Assembly (NCBI GenBank): GCA_018398575.1
Contig: JAGTXZ010000020.1
Span: 806,001-870,000 of the forward strand
Length of the DNA: 64,000 nt
DNA from: Ampelomyces quisqualis
Lineage: Eukaryota > Ascomycota > Dothideomycetes > Pleosporales > Phaeosphaeriaceae
Direction: 5' to 3'
The position numbers and the translations under genes were made by a program. The notes beneath the pieces are model-generated. The model did not search any database, had not been told where the DNA came from, and was given only the letters and a program-made list of their open reading frames with translations. Shown in pieces: positions 54,401-64,000 of this stretch (positions are counted from its first letter, which is position 1; every line of letters starts with the position of its first letter).

Positions 54401-55241
54401 AACAGATCGTGTTGTCAATCAATTGCTAACCCAGATGGATGGTGCAGAGGGTCTAAGCGGAGTGTATGTTCTCGCCGCAACTTCCCGTCCAGACCTCATC
54501 GACCCAGCGCTGTTGCGACCGGGACGTCTCGACAAGAGCCTGCTTTGCGACATGCCTGGTCTGGAAGAACGCATCGACATACTCAAAGCAGTCACACGCA
54601 AACTGAATCTAGAGCCGAGCCTCCTCGAGTCCGACAACTCCGGCGAAAACCTGCGCGAAATAGCGAGAAGGACAGAAGGCTACTCCGGTGCCGACCTACA
54701 GGCTGTCGTATACAACGCGCAACTCGAAGCTATCCACGATGTGCTCGGTGACACCGACCTCGGCAGTCCGACCAAGAGCGGAGCAGCAAAGAAGAACGGC
54801 ACAAGAGACAGCAACAGCAAGTCAGACAAGGAAAAGGGGATCCCAGAGTTCATGCACTTTCGATACGGCGATGCAGCTTCCGATCCCAACGACTCGCACA
54901 AATCCCTTCCTTCTTCCCAATTGACTGAACGCGCTATGATTGCGCAGAAAATCGCTGCTCTGCAGGCACTCCGTCGGAAGCAGAAAGCATTGCAACGTCC
55001 CAACTCGAGTCATGCCGACGACGACGGGAAGAATGGCAAGGAGGATGATGGGGAGAGGAAAGATCCGCAGATTCAGTGGAAGCACATCGATAGCTCGCTA
55101 GCGACTGGGCGGAGTAGCATTAGTGCTGAAGAGAGGAGAAGGTTGCAGCGCATCTACAGAGAGTTTGTGGAAGGTAGGAATGGGGACTTGCCTAGTGGGC
55201 AGGGTGGGAATGAGATTGGTGGAAGGAGTAGTTTGATGTAA
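51491..55241 (+). CDS. PEX1: Peroxin-1, AAA+ ATPase
   Basis: Two exons (51491-51613 and 51663-55241) with a 49-nt phase-0 intron give 1233 aa, the usual Pex1 length. The N-terminal part (about 1-200) is the double-psi barrel substrate domain: MPPKKAAGNLVQAEVALKPS and VGWTGMQSQGRV, with VDATFARLIGLTEGQKVGIL. D1 is the weaker ATPase, with P-loop LTGGLGAGKS (about 552-561) and VVVLDDLDKLCP. D2 is canonical: FGYPGCGKTLLASAVAGECG (about 879-898), VLFFDEFDSIAPKRG (about 936), and ATSRPDLIDPALLRPGRLD. The C-terminus is charged and disordered. With Pex6 it extracts ubiquitylated Pex5 from the peroxisome membrane (family knowledge). The upstream exon is needed because the long frame alone begins with non-family residues. 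Confidence 0.97.
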
Positions 55242-55494
55242 ATGTATATATATACATACTTGTACTGCGCCTGGCACCAGGCATCATCATGCCTTATTAC
55301 ATGGCTTAGGATTAGTCCATGTAACATTGTCAAGCCTCACCGACGCCTCCAGACCATCAGATGAGCAGCATCCTTTCAACGTTCTCTTGTACGTACTTGG
55401 ATGTAGTAGTCACACACACACAGACATTCCCTCCACCACCAAACCCCCAAACACTGTTCAAGTCCACCGTCACATTCCGACCAGTCCCCTCATT
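55242..55494. terminator. Convergent 3' region PEX1 / MPC1
   Basis: About 250 bp shared by two converging genes. An AT-rich TATATATATACATA stretch (about 55243-55257) directly follows the PEX1 stop and may act in 3'-end formation. A CA run lies near 55411. Inference from position only. Confidence 0.3.
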
Positions 55495-56154
55495 TCATTT
55501 CCCAACAGCCTGCTTAACCTTGTCGCCCACCTGCTCCGCCACACCTTTGACCTCACTCACGCCCTCCTGCGCCTTGAGCTTCAGCGCCTCGTCCCTGCCG
55601 CCAAAATTCCAGTAGTTCAGGTACCTGTACCCCTGCACGAGTTGCGAGCTGAAGTTGATAGCGTGGCATCCGAAGAGCAGGTAATTCGCCGGCGTGACGG
55701 CGAGCGCATAGCGCATAAAAGTGCCCGAGTAGAGCGTGAGGGCGCCGGTCATGCGGCCGGAGATACTGTGGGTTTGGCTGTTAGGATCTGATGTAACTGT
55801 GCTTTGGGAGTAAAGGGGAGTGAGTGAAGTGGGGGAGGGGAGGGGAGGGAGAGGGAGAGGTACATTTCAGGGTCTTTGGACATGTCTGCGATAGCGGCGA
55901 TGGGGATGCCAAAGTTACTTGCGGGACCCCAGAAATCTGCGCCCGTGGGTTAGCATATTCTCGCTTGTGGAACGACTCGTTCTCGTGTTTTCGAATGATT
56001 CCCGAGTCCTCATGGAGCTATCCACCTCTTCCTTGACTTTGCGCAGACAGCTCAGTGTGTCGGAAGCCGGGTAAAACGTACGAGTCGAGCAAAAGTAGTC
56101 TGTGTACTTGTTTGAGCGAATCTTCGCATTGAGGGCTTTTATTGCAGCGGCCAT
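55495..56154 (-). CDS. MPC1: Mitochondrial pyruvate carrier subunit 1
   Basis: Three exons (56082-56154, 55864-55936, 55495-55765) give 138 aa. Introns are long for this window (145 and 98 nt); the second is a nearly pure pyrimidine tract on the coding strand. Splicing rebuilds CSTHFWGPASNFGIPIAAIA, the MPC1 signature, then DMSKDPEIISGRMTGALTLY and MRYALAVTPANYLLFGCHAI with NFSSQLVQGYRYLNYW. Mpc1 pairs with Mpc2 or Mpc3 in the inner mitochondrial membrane to import pyruvate (family knowledge). The C-terminal 35 residues, Lys/Glu-rich (GVAEQVGDKVKQAVGK), are an extension beyond the yeast protein. The gene is convergent with PEX1. Confidence 0.94.
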
Positions 56155-56738
56155 GGCGGGCGAATTGTCTGGGTGGGAGCTTCGGAGTGAGGGAAACGAC
56201 GGCCGTGAGAAGTGTTGAGAAGTGTTTCCTGTGGTGTTGAAGATGCGGGTGCCAAGCAAAATGGGGACCGAACGTCAGATCAGCCGCGATGCGGTTTGCG
56301 ACACCGGCATAAGATCACGTGGGCAGGTTGGTAAGTGGAAATGCGAGGCAGTAATTGGCTAATTGTCACGGCTGAAGTACAGACTGCAGTTGGGTATGTG
56401 AAAGATGGGTGATCAAGGTCCATGTTCGTGTGAATCTCAGTAGCTTTTGCATTAGACTGATGGCCGTTACTTATATGCTACCTTCCAGGCCTCGTTCCAA
56501 GGGCTACATACAGCCTTGCCAACTTTTTATGTGCCAAATTTCAGACCCCAATGCTAGCCTGAAGCAGCCTTTGCTGCATTCCTAGCCTTAAGTTTCTCCA
56601 GTCGATAACTGCACCGTCCGGTTCAAAGCGTTGCTCGATTTTGCGGAGATCATGCTCCATTCGTTACAGTTTACTAGAGTGTAGCAAGAGTTGTGAGTTG
56701 AGTCAGCTTTCAGAAGACTTCGAAGGGCTCTCTTGATT
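56155..56738. other. Intergenic, no gene seen
   Basis: About 580 bp with the MPC1 promoter and the SmB 3' region. No recognisable feature. Confidence 0.45.
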
Positions 56739-57606
56739 TTATCTGCCACCAAAACCCGGGGGGCCACCACGACCTGGAAAGCCGGGAGGGCCGCCGAAGC
56801 CAGGGGGACCTGCGAAGCCGGGTGGGCCGCCAGCGGGGGGGAAGCCGGCTGTTATATATACGTTAGCGATTCTGTGTCTGCATCTGGACGGGGTTGTATG
56901 TACGTGGTCCACCACCGGGAGGGCCGCCGCGACCTGGGAAGCCAGGCGGTCCACCAAAGCCAGGTGCTCCGGGAAATCCTCCACCAAAACCGGGGCCAGG
57001 ACCTCCTACTCCGGGCGCAGGGCCTGTTAAGCCAACCGGTAGGCCACGTCCTGCAGGTCGCGCAACACCTGGTCCAGCTGCCAACGCCGCAGCAGTCGTT
57101 GGACCGCTAGAAGTCTGGCCGAGCCTCGCGGCAGGGTCTGCGGGAGGTGGTCCGTCGACAGATAGCGAGATAACGTGTGCGCCGCGAATGATTGTGAGGC
57201 CGATCGCGCGACGCTCCTCAGTCTCAGTGACAGTTTGGCTTGCGCCTGGTGCAGCTTTGCCCCTTCGGCGCGTCCTTCGAAACTCCTCCGTATCAGCGAG
57301 GACGAGGTTCATGTGCTTTTAATCGTCAGCTTCAGCCAAATGACTGCTTTTGCCACACTGACTTTGTCGAAAGCAAGCATTTGCCCAACCATTTGTCTGC
57401 CATCCTGAAGAGTTACCTTCATGCGGTAGTTGATCTGCGCAAAGTGAGTTCGATGCGGTTTTGAGCAATAGTTGGAGCGCTTACTAGGTTTTGCTACATG
57501 GTGAGGCGTCAGTCAGTTCTATGCGCGTCTTCCCTTAGGTCAAGGACTTGGGCTGCGAAGAAGAATTACTTACCATCTTTCCCTGTCTGTTGGCGGCGCC
57601 CGACAT
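56739..57606 (-). CDS. SMB1: Sm core protein B (SmB)
   Basis: Five exons (57574-57606, 57485-57493, 57363-57434, 56904-57315, 56739-56848) give 211 aa. Exon 2 is a 9-nt microexon (CAAAACCTA) with good splice sites on both sides; without it QNL is missing from the joined KMQNLINYRMKVTLQDGRQM. The Sm fold runs from about residue 11 to 90: Sm1 GRQMVGQMLAFDKHMNLVLA, then DTEEFRRTRRRGKAAPG and Sm2 GLTIIRGAHVISLSV. The C-terminal half is the Gly/Pro tail with repeated GPPGFPGRGGPPG units, a typical SmB feature that binds splicing factors. It is part of the heptameric Sm ring on U1, U2, U4 and U5 snRNAs (family knowledge). It is divergent from uL5. Confidence 0.95.
57485..57493 (-). other. 9-nt microexon of SmB
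   Basis: Flanked by TGTAG acceptor and GTAAGC donor, phase 0 on both sides, and adds exactly Gln-Asn-Leu, which is present in SmB of other fungi (recall). Introns on either side are 80 and 50 nt. Confidence 0.88.
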
Positions 57607-57891
57607 GCTGTAGTCTGTGCGTCCGAAGACGACTTGAGAATCTGGTAGTTGTGTAGTAGAATTAGCAGAGACAATGCCCGGTGATCGGCAAGTGGTGGGG
57701 TGTGTTGCGGAGCTATTCGGTGGTCTTGATGGAGTCGGAACATGAAAGCTTTCAAGCTAGGCTGCACATCACGTGATGCCATTTACGCGAGGTGCTGGGC
57801 CCACCACTAGCCCAAAATCAAAATTGAGCGCGACACAATTGCTCCAGCAGCCGACACAACCACCTGCCCACTAACATCAGCAGCACTCACA
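57607..57891. promoter_or_regulatory. Shared divergent promoter SmB / uL5
   Basis: This 285-bp gap separates the two start codons of a splicing gene and a ribosomal-protein gene. It must hold both promoters; no TATA box is clear. Confidence 0.5.
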
Positions 57892-58517
57892 ATGGTACGC
57901 ACACGATACGATGCACTAATTCCAATGCGAATACTGACGCGTAACGCAGTCCGACTCCAAGGCCAACAACCCCATGCGGGAGCTCCGCATCCAGAAGCTC
58001 GTCCTCAACATCTCTGTTGGCGAGTCTGGTGATCGTCTCACCCGTGCTGCAAAGGTGCTCGAACAGCTCAGCGGTCAAACCCCCGTCTACTCCAAGGCCC
58101 GCTACACCGTCCGTACCTTCGGTATCAGGAGGAACGAGAAGATCTCCGTCCACGTCACCGTCCGTGGTCCCAAGGCCGAGGAGATCCTCGAGCGTGGTCT
58201 CAAGGTCAAGGAGTACGAGCTCCGCAAGCGCAACTTCAGCGAGTCTGGCAACTTCGGTTTCGGAATCAGCGAGCACATCGACTTGGGCATCAAGTACGAC
58301 CCTAGCATTGGGTATGTGGACTGTGGGAAGCATCGGGGAGACCATGGCTAACTGGAGCAGTATCTACGGCATGGACTTCTACGTCTGCATGACCCGTCCC
58401 GGCGAGCGTGTTGCCAAGCGCAGGCGGTGCAAGAGCAGAATTGGCGCCTCCCACCGTGTCAACCAGGCCGAGACCGTCAAGTGGTACAAGAACCGATTCG
58501 AGGGCATCGTGCGATAA
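57892..58517 (+). CDS. RPL11: 60S ribosomal protein uL5 (L11)
   Basis: Three exons (57892-57894, 57950-58311, 58361-58517), introns 55 and 49 nt, give 173 aa, the normal length. The first coding exon is just the ATG, which is followed directly by a GTACGC donor; this ATG-intron arrangement is common in fungal ribosomal-protein genes. Joined: MSDSKANNPMRELRIQKLVL, then NISVGESGDRLTRAAKVLEQ, QTPVYSKARYTVRTFGIRRN, GPKAEEILERGLKVKEYELR and, across intron 2, GIKYDPSIGIYGMDFYVCMT. uL5 binds 5S rRNA with uL18 in the 5S RNP of the large subunit (family knowledge). Start context CTCACAATGG is favourable. Confidence 0.98.
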
Positions 58518-60192
58518 GCGCGTCAAGCATGGGTGAAGAGGGAACGAAGTGAAGATTCTGCACGACGACCAGCATTTCCGGTCTCGGGGTAATGGTCCTA
58601 CGGAGTCCTGGGTGTACTTGACGACAAAAGAGCAAGCATTGAACTTGCGGCCTATCAATGGAGCTTGACCTTGTCTCTAACGAGCGGGTCTTATCACATA
58701 CATCAATGGAGGCGTCACTCGGGTGAACTTGCCGATTCAACCATTGTGTGATCAACTCTGCCCGTTGCTGTCTGCTTGTGATGTGTTTGTTTGTGCTTGG
58801 TGACTAACATGAACTGACGACGTATATTGCAGTAACGTTATTCGCGTTGTGCGTAAGCCGAACGTGCGTGCTAGCACGCCGTGTGTCTCAAGCTCTTACT
58901 TCATCGCGCGCGGGTAAAACCATAAAGGCTCCAACCTCCCTTCCACACAGCGAAACAACAGAGACTGCCAAATCTAGCTCAAAAGAGTGCTCGAGTAGTA
59001 ATGGTCCAGCTGGCTTCCACGGCGATTCCACCAAGTTTTTGATGCATATACATGTCGCACGTCATCAGATAGAAGTAATCATAATTGTGATTTGTACCTC
59101 AACAAAAGCGTTTCCTGGCGCATACGAGGGACAATTGGCGGCCGCGCTTGCGAAACTAGAATTTGATTCAACTTTGATGAATACGGGATCAGCGCCAGTC
59201 AACGAGTGTTTCCAACCCCCAGCCAATTTCGGTCGTATGCATCAGCATGTAGTAAAGTAAGTACCTGCAGATGACGATGGAATATATCTCTGTTTGAACA
59301 CAGTTCTCGTACCCTATTTCCATCCTCAAGACTCACACCTTGTTACAAAAAACGCCAGCCCACACCCACGTGCCCGATAGCAGTGAAGCCCATCCCCATC
59401 CGTCGACCCGCGTTGCCCTGGTGGAACAAAGCTTGCAAGCAAGGAGGAGTTTCCCCTTGGATATCTATGAACTCGCCTCCCCCTCGGCGTCCTGCCAGCC
59501 ACCCGGTCCACATGGATCCTGTGTCCTGGGGCAAGGAAAACAAAGTGGATCGTGGATCGTGGATCGTGTGTTGGCGTGCCCATGGCGGGAGTGTGATGTG
59601 GCACTGGGCGGCTACACGTTTGGGCGGCTATTAGGGCATGATGAGGATGATGTCAACAGCGGTTCGGGAGGGGTGGGCGATACGCCGAGTAGTAGGCTTC
59701 TGGGATCATGTTTGGAGAATATTTCGGAATGGGGATTGGAGTACTCGGGTCGAGAGAGCTGGCTGCCAAAGGGCAATCCGTGATAACATGGAGATTTGTC
59801 ACGCTTTTCACCATTGTCGCAAAGCAGGTAGAGAAATAGGATAGTTTGTAGATTCAAGTCTTTCGATCTTCAGCTCCATTGCATTCTCTACATCCATTCA
59901 GCAGCACTAACCCAACATCGGGGTTGATCCTACGCATCTCGCTCGTCAACAATGAGAGGCGTTACTTTCCAGCAAGTACAAGTGAGGTATCTTTAAGGAA
60001 ATAAACAGCTTGTGGGCCCAGGTAAAACTCCAGTTGGCCTGGAAAAGCAAATGATCGACCAAGCGGCCAAAGCCAGCTTCAATATATCCAACACACTTTC
60101 AAAAATGTACAGTTTTGCACCCAGAGAGGCCAGATCCAACAAGAAGAGAAGATGAAACAACAACGCTATGCAAAAGCACAAACATACACTTT
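58518..60192. other. Intergenic 1.67 kb, no gene seen
   Basis: Lies between the uL5 stop and the stop of the four-TM protein gene. Open frames are short, overlapping and without recognisable domains. A 7-bp unit GTGGATC is repeated three times at about 59545-59565. A TACGGAGT half-motif lies at 58609-58616. Confidence 0.5.
59545..59568 (+). repeat. Short tandem repeat, GTGGATC x3
   Basis: Three back-to-back 7-bp units followed by GTG. It lies in noncoding DNA. Confidence 0.75.
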
Positions 60193-61812
60193 CTAGCGGC
60201 CGGTCACGTTGGGACCAAAGTCAAAGCTCGCTGGTTGTTGTTGTGGTGGCGGGTATGACGGCGATGCCAGAGGTGTGTATGCACCCGGAATGGGCACCGA
60301 GGCATATGTTTGCTCGCCTGGTGCTGCATTTACATGCTCATTGTGTCGTTCTTGGAAGCCCGGGGAGGCTGGTGGAAGGGGTGGTGATACGGTGCTAGTT
60401 CGCGCTGGAGCATCGAAACCATCTTGACCAATCTTGGGTGTTGCACTAGTAATTTTGATGGGTGGTGCTCCGAGAGTGAATGGTTGTGGTTGCACGATCT
60501 CACGGACGGAAGCGTATTGCACCTTGTCGCTCTCGCCAGCCTCAGCGGCAGAGTGCGGATCAAGGTACATTGGGTGACCTGGAGGTGGACGCCAGCCGCC
60601 GGAGCGGGGAGACAGGGGACCGAAGCCAGGGGTGTTGGGTGCGGACTGCGAGCGTAGCTGAGCGAGGTAGAGATCGGATCGAGCACGGTCACGCTGAGCC
60701 ATGGACTTCCTGAGCTTGCGCTTCGACCAGAAGCGGTAGAAGACGATACCGTAGATGATCACGCAAAGAAGCTCGACAACGACTTCGATGATACAGCACA
60801 CAAGAGCCCAGTTCTGTAAGGCAATTAGTATGAGTTTGTTTGTAGGAAGGTTTGGGAAAGGCTTACCTGAAGGCGGCAGACAAGCGCATAAGAAATGTCA
60901 TCTTCGAAAAGTTTCCTTCGCTTGTTGTCCACGCAAGACCAGCCCCACATGTCTTTGTTGTTGTTCTGCGCTTTGCTTTGATTGAGTACTGCTGCACCCA
61001 CAGCCCACATGATGATGCTGAAGATGAAGAATCCGACAGCGAAGACGGTGTAGTAGGCGGCGACTTTCTCGGCTCGATTGTGGCCGCCTCTAAAGTATGC
61101 GATCATCACGACGATGGACATGAGAAGCGAGACACAGGCGATGGACAAAATGAGGACTTGTGGCCAGATCTTGGTGTTCTCGGCCCATGGTGGAAGGTTG
61201 TTTCGTGGTGCGAGCGTCTTTGTAGCGTTGAAGATGGCGAATGCGGTTGCGACCATGGAAAGTACAATCAGACTGCAGGCAAAGTTGATGCCTCTTAGGA
61301 AGATTTTGGCAATGCGCACACGGACTTTGACTTTCTGTGTGCTGTTAGAGGTGGATCTCGAAAATGGTGTGCAGTGAATTTACCAAGTCTTTAGCTTGCT
61401 CCTTGTCAGTCGATGCTTCGACCTTCTCGAGCTGCTGCTCTTCCCTGAAAGTCGGACTGAGAATGCTCGCGGCGCCGGGCGTCCGTGGTGGGGCGCCGGG
61501 GGATTTGAGTGCACTCTTCAGAGGACCACCCGGAGTCCTTGGAGTTGGTGGTGGGAGGTACCTCCTGTCGGTTTCTTCCATCTCGACTGCTGCTACGTAG
61601 GACAGGCCTGATAAGCCGACGTCTGAGACTTGAGGCTGGGGCTTGTAGTGGTTGGTGGGGTAGTCGAAAGGGGCCTTGGGAGCGTCGACTGGAGAGTAGA
61701 CTGATGTAGCTTCGGCGAAGCGTGCTGTGCGGGGTGTCTTGTTGGTGTCGGAATCGTCGGTGTTGCGTCGTTCAATCGTGACTGTGAGATTCTTCTTATT
61801 GTTGGTGGCCAT
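60193..61812 (-). CDS. Four-TM membrane protein resembling HAM-8
   Basis: Three exons (61384-61812, 60867-61334, 60193-60813), introns 49 and 53 nt, give 505 aa. The cytosolic N-terminus (1-143) is Pro/Thr-rich with YLPPPTPRTPGGPLKSALKS, suited to phosphorylation. Four hydrophobic segments follow: INFACSLIVLSMVATAFAIF, VLILSIACVSLLMSIVVMIA, YYTVFAVGFFIFSIIMWAVG and, across intron 2, WALVCCIIEVVVELLCVIIY. A conserved loop reads NKDMWGWSCVDNKRRKLFED. The C-terminus (about 330-505) is basic then Pro/Ser-rich. The layout is like that of MARVEL-type proteins and recalls the protein named hyphal anastomosis-8 in Pleosporales annotations; I am not certain of that name. If correct, it would act at the plasma membrane in hyphal fusion signalling. 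Confidence 0.75.
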
Positions 61813-63776
61813 TCTACAACTTTGCAAGAGTCACACCGAGGCACGAGGCTCTCATGAAGCGAGACAGAAGATACGCGACGGGATAGGAATGCTGAAGGAT
61901 GGCGACTATGATCCAGGCCAGCTTAGACCAGTCGTAGGCAAGGTGCAGATGGAGGAGACGAGATGCAAAAGACACACGACGTATTACAATAAGAGACCTG
62001 CTGAAGAGAAGAAAAGAGCAGAGGCAATGGAGCGAAGCGCCAGCCTTTTGTCTCTCGGGGCGCTTGGAGAGCGGCGAGGTCGAGGATTGGGTAGAGCCGA
62101 GCACGGTCGAAGTGGAGAGAGATGGGATGGGAAAAGCGGGCGGGTACTTACCACGTCTAAATGTATGGCGCCAAAGGCCAGGTGCTTGTACCACTGCAGG
62201 TTCCCGTCTGATAGGTCGACTAGGGAGACGAGGTGGTGGGAGGGGGAGAGCGAGCGGCCCAGAAATAAACGCCCGGGTGCAATCAACGCAGAGAGCTTGG
62301 TAATGTGGGATCCGACAAGGTGCTGAGCCCGGCCGTCAGTCTGCGTACAATACTATGGCGAGAGCGCTGAGCGTGGTACGGAGTACAGATGTCTCTCTTG
62401 CGCCTCTGCGTGCTGAGTGTGTGGGAGGAGTCACCATGGCTCCCCGGACTCGTCCTCGTGCGCTCGGCAGCAATCGAGCGCCCAGGCTGCGGGCGCTCTG
62501 ATGCCTGGACAGAGAGCAGGTTGGCTTCCATCGAGGCCCAATTGCTGGAAGCTGTTTGACGCCTGCGCGAGGGGCCATGGTAACATGGTTGTTGCTGGAG
62601 GTGAGTGGTTGGACGCTGCAGAGACTGTGCATAGAGCCAAGCCGGCGCTAGTCGAGTTAAGCTACGGGAAGCGCCCACCCCGTCTGCGCCGGCCCAATGG
62701 GAGCGGGCAGGCGCGGCGTCTCGCTGAGGAAGGCGCCTCCCGAGTCCCGGCCCACCATGGCAGGCCAGCAGCGCCGTCCCTCGAGTCCAACAGTCTACCA
62801 CAGTAAGACACGATGCGCCGTCGTCTTCGAGGCCGCCGCGCCGCCCTTGCAGAGACTCGCCCTTCCGCATGGTGTCGACTTCATCTAGACGGCCCGGCTG
62901 CTGTCAGCTTGGTCCATGCTCGCATGTGATGGAGTCGCATGTGCATCGCCACCCTCGGTCCCATCAGGGCATTTTACCTGCCCATCTCGTTTCCATGCAC
63001 GCTTATTTTTGGCATCTCCTTACATTCCAACGGGGACACGGGTGTGCTGGCAGCTCATCCACGTTGTTTCTAGACTTCGTGACAATCGCGTGAGCATGTC
63101 CATCAAACTCCGCTTTAGCCCCACGTGTGCAACCCTACCCTATCATCATCATCATCATGTCCAATTCCCAAAATACATCTCAGCCTTGTGTCCCGTCACC
63201 CCATCTGACCGACATGTCGTTTCCATCCCGCACTCTGACCAGGTGTTCGCTCCGCACGCGAGGCGGGCCCTCACCTTTGGTAGTCTTGCCCCCTGTCGAG
63301 TGTACTGTGTATATTGCTCGTGCATGGAACGCCTCTCTTTTTGTGCATTTTCCCCGTCATGGCTGAGCCCAACCACTGCTGCAAGTCTGCCTAGGCTAGA
63401 AGCGAGGGACGCTATTGATAGCTAATTGTAGCTATGCTATTGCATATGGCATGTATAGTGACCATGTCTTCGGCCTTGCGCAAGGATCCGAAACAATATC
63501 TAATCATCTAATGTACATCCCTTCGTCGAGAGACGCACCCTGACACGAGACACATTTGTAGGATAGAGTTCAGTGTGACTTTCAAGGACTTTTAAAGCTA
63601 GTACTACTTATTAGAGATTTCGAATAAGCTCTTCTTGATCTCTCTACACATCCTTGACGAACGATATGCAGTGCGGTTATTCTTCCAAAGTGACAGCAAA
63701 ATTCTAGTCTAGACAGTCATATACCACCCTACATTAAGCCCATTACACTTCCTACGCATATCCCCACCTATGACCC
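61813..63776. other. Intergenic 1.96 kb, no gene seen
   Basis: Upstream of the four-TM gene. Open frames up to about 200 codons occur on both strands and overlap; none has a recognisable domain. A GTACGGAGTAC copy lies at 62376-62386 and a (TCA)n microsatellite near 63143-63158. Confidence 0.5.
62376..62386. repeat. GTACGGAGTAC motif copy
   Basis: Full 11-mer, about 560 bp upstream of the four-TM gene ATG. Confidence 0.7.
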
Positions 63777-64000
63777 TTAGTACTCATCCAAAACCTCACA
63801 ATACAGTCCATAAAACTTCGTATCTCTCTGCCCACCCTCACCACCCCTCTTTCCCAAAAACAACGGCTCAGGCCTCAACCCCCGATCCTCCATCTGCCCC
63901 GACGACCCGCGCCCATACGCCCCATCTCCCCCCTCGACACCCACACACCCAAAACTCGCATCCGAATCCACCCTCTTCTTCCCTCCTCCACCCGCCTTGA
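63777..64000 (-). CDS. C-terminus of an unidentified gene (continues past the right edge)
   Basis: An open minus-strand frame enters from the right edge and stops with TAA at 63777-63779. The visible 73 residues are Gly-rich and charged, with GGGGKKRVDSDASFGCVGVE and the end QRDTKFYGLYCEVLDEY. Plus-strand sequence here is also open but low complexity (Pro/His/Thr-rich) and looks like a shadow. The Tyr-rich acidic end looks conserved, but I do not recognise the family. It could also be the last exon of a spliced gene. Confidence 0.5.
   Translation of the reverse strand, partial: KAGGGGKKRVDSDASFGCVGVEGGDGAYGRGSSGQMEDRGLRPEPLFLGKRGGEGGQRDTKFYGLYCEVLDEY

Noticed and set aside
62283..62870. 195-codon minus-strand frame upstream of the four-TM gene
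   Set aside because: No domain, contains a noncoding motif copy, and overlaps frames on the other strand.
63770..64000. Plus-strand open frame at the right edge
   Set aside because: Low-complexity Pro/His/Thr sequence antisense to a better minus-strand C-terminus.
1..64000. tRNA genes, transposon ends, CRISPR-like arrays
   Set aside because: I looked for B-box-like sequences, terminal inverted repeats and regular spacers and saw none I could support; a covariance-model scan would be needed to exclude tRNAs and snoRNAs.

Overview
This window is nuclear DNA from a filamentous ascomycete (Pezizomycotina), most likely a Dothideomycete of the Pleosporales type. The reasons are: short introns of about 47-60 nt with GTAAGT/GTATGT-like donors, CTAAC/CTAAT branch sites and (C/T)AG acceptors; single-gene transcription units on both strands; and the gene content, which includes a fungal NACHT receptor, a PDR-type ABC transporter, an NRPS-like adenylate reductase, a DUF7707-like GPI protein and a BTB family typical of Pleosporales. 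The lineage call is an inference from protein similarity recalled from memory, not from a search. No mobile element, rRNA, tRNA or CRISPR array was recognised.

Layout. 1-2655: the 5' part of mitochondrial MDM31 (minus) diverges from ribosome-biogenesis PNO1 (plus). 3.4-4.1 kb: a broken MFS transporter. 4.4-9.4 kb: a NACHT (NLR-like) receptor and a C2-domain protein, both minus. 10.5-17.2 kb: a DHA2-type MFS exporter and an adenylation-thiolation-reductase enzyme, both minus, which may form a small metabolite locus. 19.2-28.4 kb (plus): a cysteine-rich GPI-anchored protein, NAD-glycerol-3-phosphate dehydrogenase and an eight-exon PDR ABC transporter. 28.6-33.2 kb (minus): a BTB protein, proteasome beta-6, an NAD-epimerase and proteasome beta-7. 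33.4-35.5 kb (plus): an SAP30BP/HCNGP-like factor and a kappa-class GST. 35.6-36.7 kb: a decayed GH3 beta-glucosidase. 36.7-40.0 kb is gene-poor. 40.0-51.2 kb (minus): a Ser/Pro-rich protein, molybdenum-cofactor sulfurase, a single-RRM-like protein, SHR3 and MCM7. 51.5-58.5 kb: PEX1 (plus), MPC1 and SmB (minus), uL5/RPL11 (plus). 60.2-61.8 kb: a four-TM membrane protein resembling HAM-8 (minus). The right edge cuts an unidentified minus-strand gene.

How the genes relate. Four divergent housekeeping pairs share short promoters of 235-285 bp: MDM31/PNO1, PRE4(beta-7)/SAP30BP, MCM7/PEX1 and SmB/uL5. Two adjacent subunits of the 20S beta ring (beta-6 and beta-7) are encoded 1.8 kb apart on one strand. 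The most accessory material is the NACHT receptor beside a dead transporter, the reductase enzyme with its neighbouring exporter, and the GH3 relic next to the gene-poor stretch. A recurrent 10-11 bp noncoding motif (GTACGGAGTAC and its complement) occurs about nine times and never inside a supported exon. Exon boundaries below were worked out by eye from splice signals plus reading-frame closure; each spliced model closes in frame.
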